Source: Rhizobacter sp. | GTDB lineage: Bacteria > Pseudomonadota > Gammaproteobacteria > Burkholderiales > Burkholderiaceae_C | DNA: 8,131 nucleotides | Direction of reading: 5' to 3' | Assembly: GCA_025351675.1 (NCBI GenBank) | Contig: JANXVK010000003.1 | Location: 1-8,131 of the forward strand | Shown here: positions 6,954-8,131 of the stretch, piece after piece | How the letters are laid out: the number at the start of each line of letters is the position of its first letter | How positions within the stretch are numbered: the first letter of the stretch is position 1 | Program-made: the position numbers and the translations under genes | The notes under the pieces: model-generated | Told to the model about the DNA's origin: nothing | Database searches by the model: none | Seen by the model: only the letters and a program-made list of their open reading frames with translations

Positions 6954-7097
6954 GGCGAACCTCCTGTCATTGAACTGGTTAAACGCACGGGCCGAGCGCC
7001 GGGCCGCTCCAATCGGCCACGAGGTGGCCCGCTTCGTGGACCATGCGGCCCGCATCCCCTCGGGGGATCGACCGATGTACTCGTCGGGCGAGAGGCC
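6954..7097 (-). other. Intergenic leader with three short hairpins
   Basis: This 144-base gap lies between the DUF4178 stop and the DUF350 start and is by far the longest inside the leftward operon. I see no gene in it. It holds three small perfect inverted repeats: 7054-7059 with 7063-7068 (ATCCCC/GGGGAT, 3-base loop), 7015-7020 with 7024-7029 (GGCCAC/GTGGCC, 3-base loop), and 6994-6998 with 7005-7009 (GAGCG/CGCTC, 6-base loop). None is followed by a T-run. They could be RNA processing or stability elements, or only GC-rich coincidence. I find no clear promoter. Confidence 0.45.
6959..6965 (-). promoter_or_regulatory. Strong ribosome binding site for the DUF350 gene
   Basis: The minus strand reads AGGAGGT, a near-perfect anti-16S match, with a 5-base spacer to the ATG at 6953. 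It is the best Shine-Dalgarno I found in the window and settles the DUF350 start. It contrasts with the weak sites before the next two genes, as expected if those depend on coupling. Confidence 0.85.
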
Positions 7098-8117
7098 TCA
7101 TTTGTGGCCGCCCCCGCTCGAATAACCGCCGAATGCACCGCCGTAGCCGCCGTAGCCGCCGTAGCCGCCACCGTTGCGGTTGCTGTTCAGGCAATTCTGA
7201 TACTCGCTCGACGCCGCGCCGAAGGTGGCGCGGCTGTCGTCGCAGTTGCGCGAACCGCCACCGCCGCTGCCGCAGCGGAACAGCATCAGCACGACGGTCA
7301 GGATGAACACGCCGAGAAAGATCTTCGCGAGCAGCGAGGAACTGCTGAACGACGTCGGCAGCGCATCGCGCTGCAGCGCCGCGCTCGTCTCGGGCGCGAG
7401 GCGGAAGGCCTTCATCACCGCGTCGGCCGAGAGCGTTTCGCCGCCGGACCAGACCACTTCCTGCTGCGCTTCGTCACCCCGGGCCGAGCCCGTTTGCTCG
7501 CGATTCAAGCGCTTCGCCGACGCGCTGCCGGTGCCTTGGTAGTCGGTGTTGAAGGTGCGCTGGTTCTGCGTCACCTGCCAGTAGAACTCGCCGAGCACCC
7601 AAGTGACCATGCCGGTGTAGTCGTAGAGCTTGCGATAGACGGCGCCCTCGTGCTTCACGCCGCTGCCGGCGCGCTCGGGCACGCCCGTGAGCGGCGCCGT
7701 CCAGCTCCAGCCGTCGTCGGCATCGACGATGAACGCGAAGCCTTGGGTGCGGTGGTACAGCAGGTACTCGCGCCAGAAGGTCTGCTCGTCCGCGTTGTCG
7801 TCGTCGGCGCTCTCGGGCACCTCGCAGCGCTCGGCGTAGCCGACCACCTGCCATGGCAGCGCTGCCTTGCCGAGCGCGAGCGTGCCGGTGCTGCCAAGCG
7901 GGATCAGCGGCGCCATGCCGCGCTCTTGCGGATTCTGCTGCGCGTAATGCCGCAGGTCGCCGCCGACGCCCTGCGATACGTCCACGACCGAGTGGCACTG
8001 CTGGCAGACGATGGATTGCGTCGTCGCGAGCTTGACCTCCAGCGCAGCGCCGCAGTTCGGGCATGCAGCACTGCGACCCTTGAGCGTCTTCTCGGCGGCT
8101 TCGGCCAGGCCCGTCAT
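7098..8117 (-). CDS. DUF4178 protein with zinc ribbon, one membrane helix and Gly/Tyr-rich tail
   Basis: Protein of unknown function, 339 residues. Domain order: an N-terminal zinc ribbon (C19, C22 in CPNCG; C38, C41 in CQQC); a DUF4178-type beta domain about 70-195 (PLGSTGTL, LPWQVVGYAE, FWREYLLYHRTQGFAFIVD, GWSWTAPL); a low-complexity linker; one hydrophobic helix about 262-280 (LLAKIFLGVFILTVVLMLF); then a tail with C282, C292 and C309 and a Gly-Gly-Tyr repeat ending GGGHK. There is no signal peptide, so the ribbon and DUF4178 domain are probably cytoplasmic and the tail outside. ATG 8117 is the first start in the window and leaves 18 residues before the ribbon. The frame stays open to the right edge, so a start outside the window is possible. 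It is the first visible gene of the leftward operon. Confidence 0.85.
   Translation of the reverse strand: MTGLAEAAEKTLKGRSAACPNCGAALEVKLATTQSIVCQQCHSVVDVSQGVGGDLRHYAQQNPQERGMAPLIPLGSTGTLALGKAALPWQVVGYAERCEVPESADDDNADEQTFWREYLLYHRTQGFAFIVDADDGWSWTAPLTGVPERAGSGVKHEGAVYRKLYDYTGMVTWVLGEFYWQVTQNQRTFNTDYQGTGSASAKRLNREQTGSARGDEAQQEVVWSGGETLSADAVMKAFRLAPETSAALQRDALPTSFSSSSLLAKIFLGVFILTVVLMLFRCGSGGGGSRNCDDSRATFGAASSEYQNCLNSNRNGGGYGGYGGYGGAFGGYSSGGGHK
7138..7164. repeat. 9-bp tandem repeat encoding Gly-Gly-Tyr
   Basis: Three perfect copies of CCGCCGTAG (plus strand) lie head to tail inside the 3' end of the DUF4178 gene, with a diverging partial copy after them. On the coding strand they give the GGY repeats of the tail. 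The in-frame 9-bp unit could change length by slippage without disrupting the protein. Confidence 0.85.
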
Positions 8118-8131
8118 CGCGAGCTCGCTGA

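Noticed and set aside
6954..7055. Upstream extension of the DUF350 protein to 7055
   Set aside because: The strong AGGAGGT sits just before ATG 6953; the extension is not family-like and crosses intergenic hairpins.
1..8131. tRNA, rRNA, CRISPR, insertion sequence or attachment site
   Set aside because: I found no regularly spaced repeats, transposase motifs, terminal inverted repeats or tRNA-like cloverleaf sequence on either strand by eye.

Overview
The window is GC-rich, densely coding bacterial DNA. The genes have strong G/C third-position bias and short gaps, and the protein families are typical of Proteobacteria. The codon bias and the operon content suggest a betaproteobacterium of the Burkholderiales type, but that placement is inference. 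I see no rRNA, tRNA, CRISPR array, insertion sequence or phage gene.

Left part (1-3425): the 5' end of an aldo/keto reductase gene runs leftward off the window edge. A 167-base divergent gap with a perfect 7-bp dyad follows. Two closely spaced rightward genes come next: pepP (Xaa-Pro aminopeptidase, metal site complete) and, 8 bases later, a soluble diguanylate cyclase. The cyclase has two PAS-like domains that look like an internal tandem duplication, followed by a GGDEF domain with an intact active site and no RxxD inhibitory site.

Right part (3443-8117): a four-gene leftward operon converges on the cyclase gene. In transcription order it encodes a zinc-ribbon/DUF4178 membrane protein with a Gly/Tyr-rich tail, a small two-helix DUF350 (YjfL-type) membrane protein, a polyamine aminopropyltransferase fused to a seven-helix membrane domain, and an FAD-dependent amine-oxidase-like protein. 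The last carries a twin-arginine plus lipobox signal and overlaps the aminopropyltransferase gene by GTGA. A 7-bp GC hairpin sits at the convergent junction with the oxidase stop codon in its loop.

The operon is the most interesting part. It reads as a membrane-associated polyamine module: an aminopropyltransferase to make or modify a polyamine-like product, a flavin oxidase that could act on it outside the cytoplasmic membrane, and two membrane partners of unknown function. DUF350, DUF4178 and membrane-fused aminopropyltransferases are, to my knowledge, recurrent neighbours in bacteria. Their joint biochemical role is not something I can state as established. The operon probably continues upstream past the right edge.
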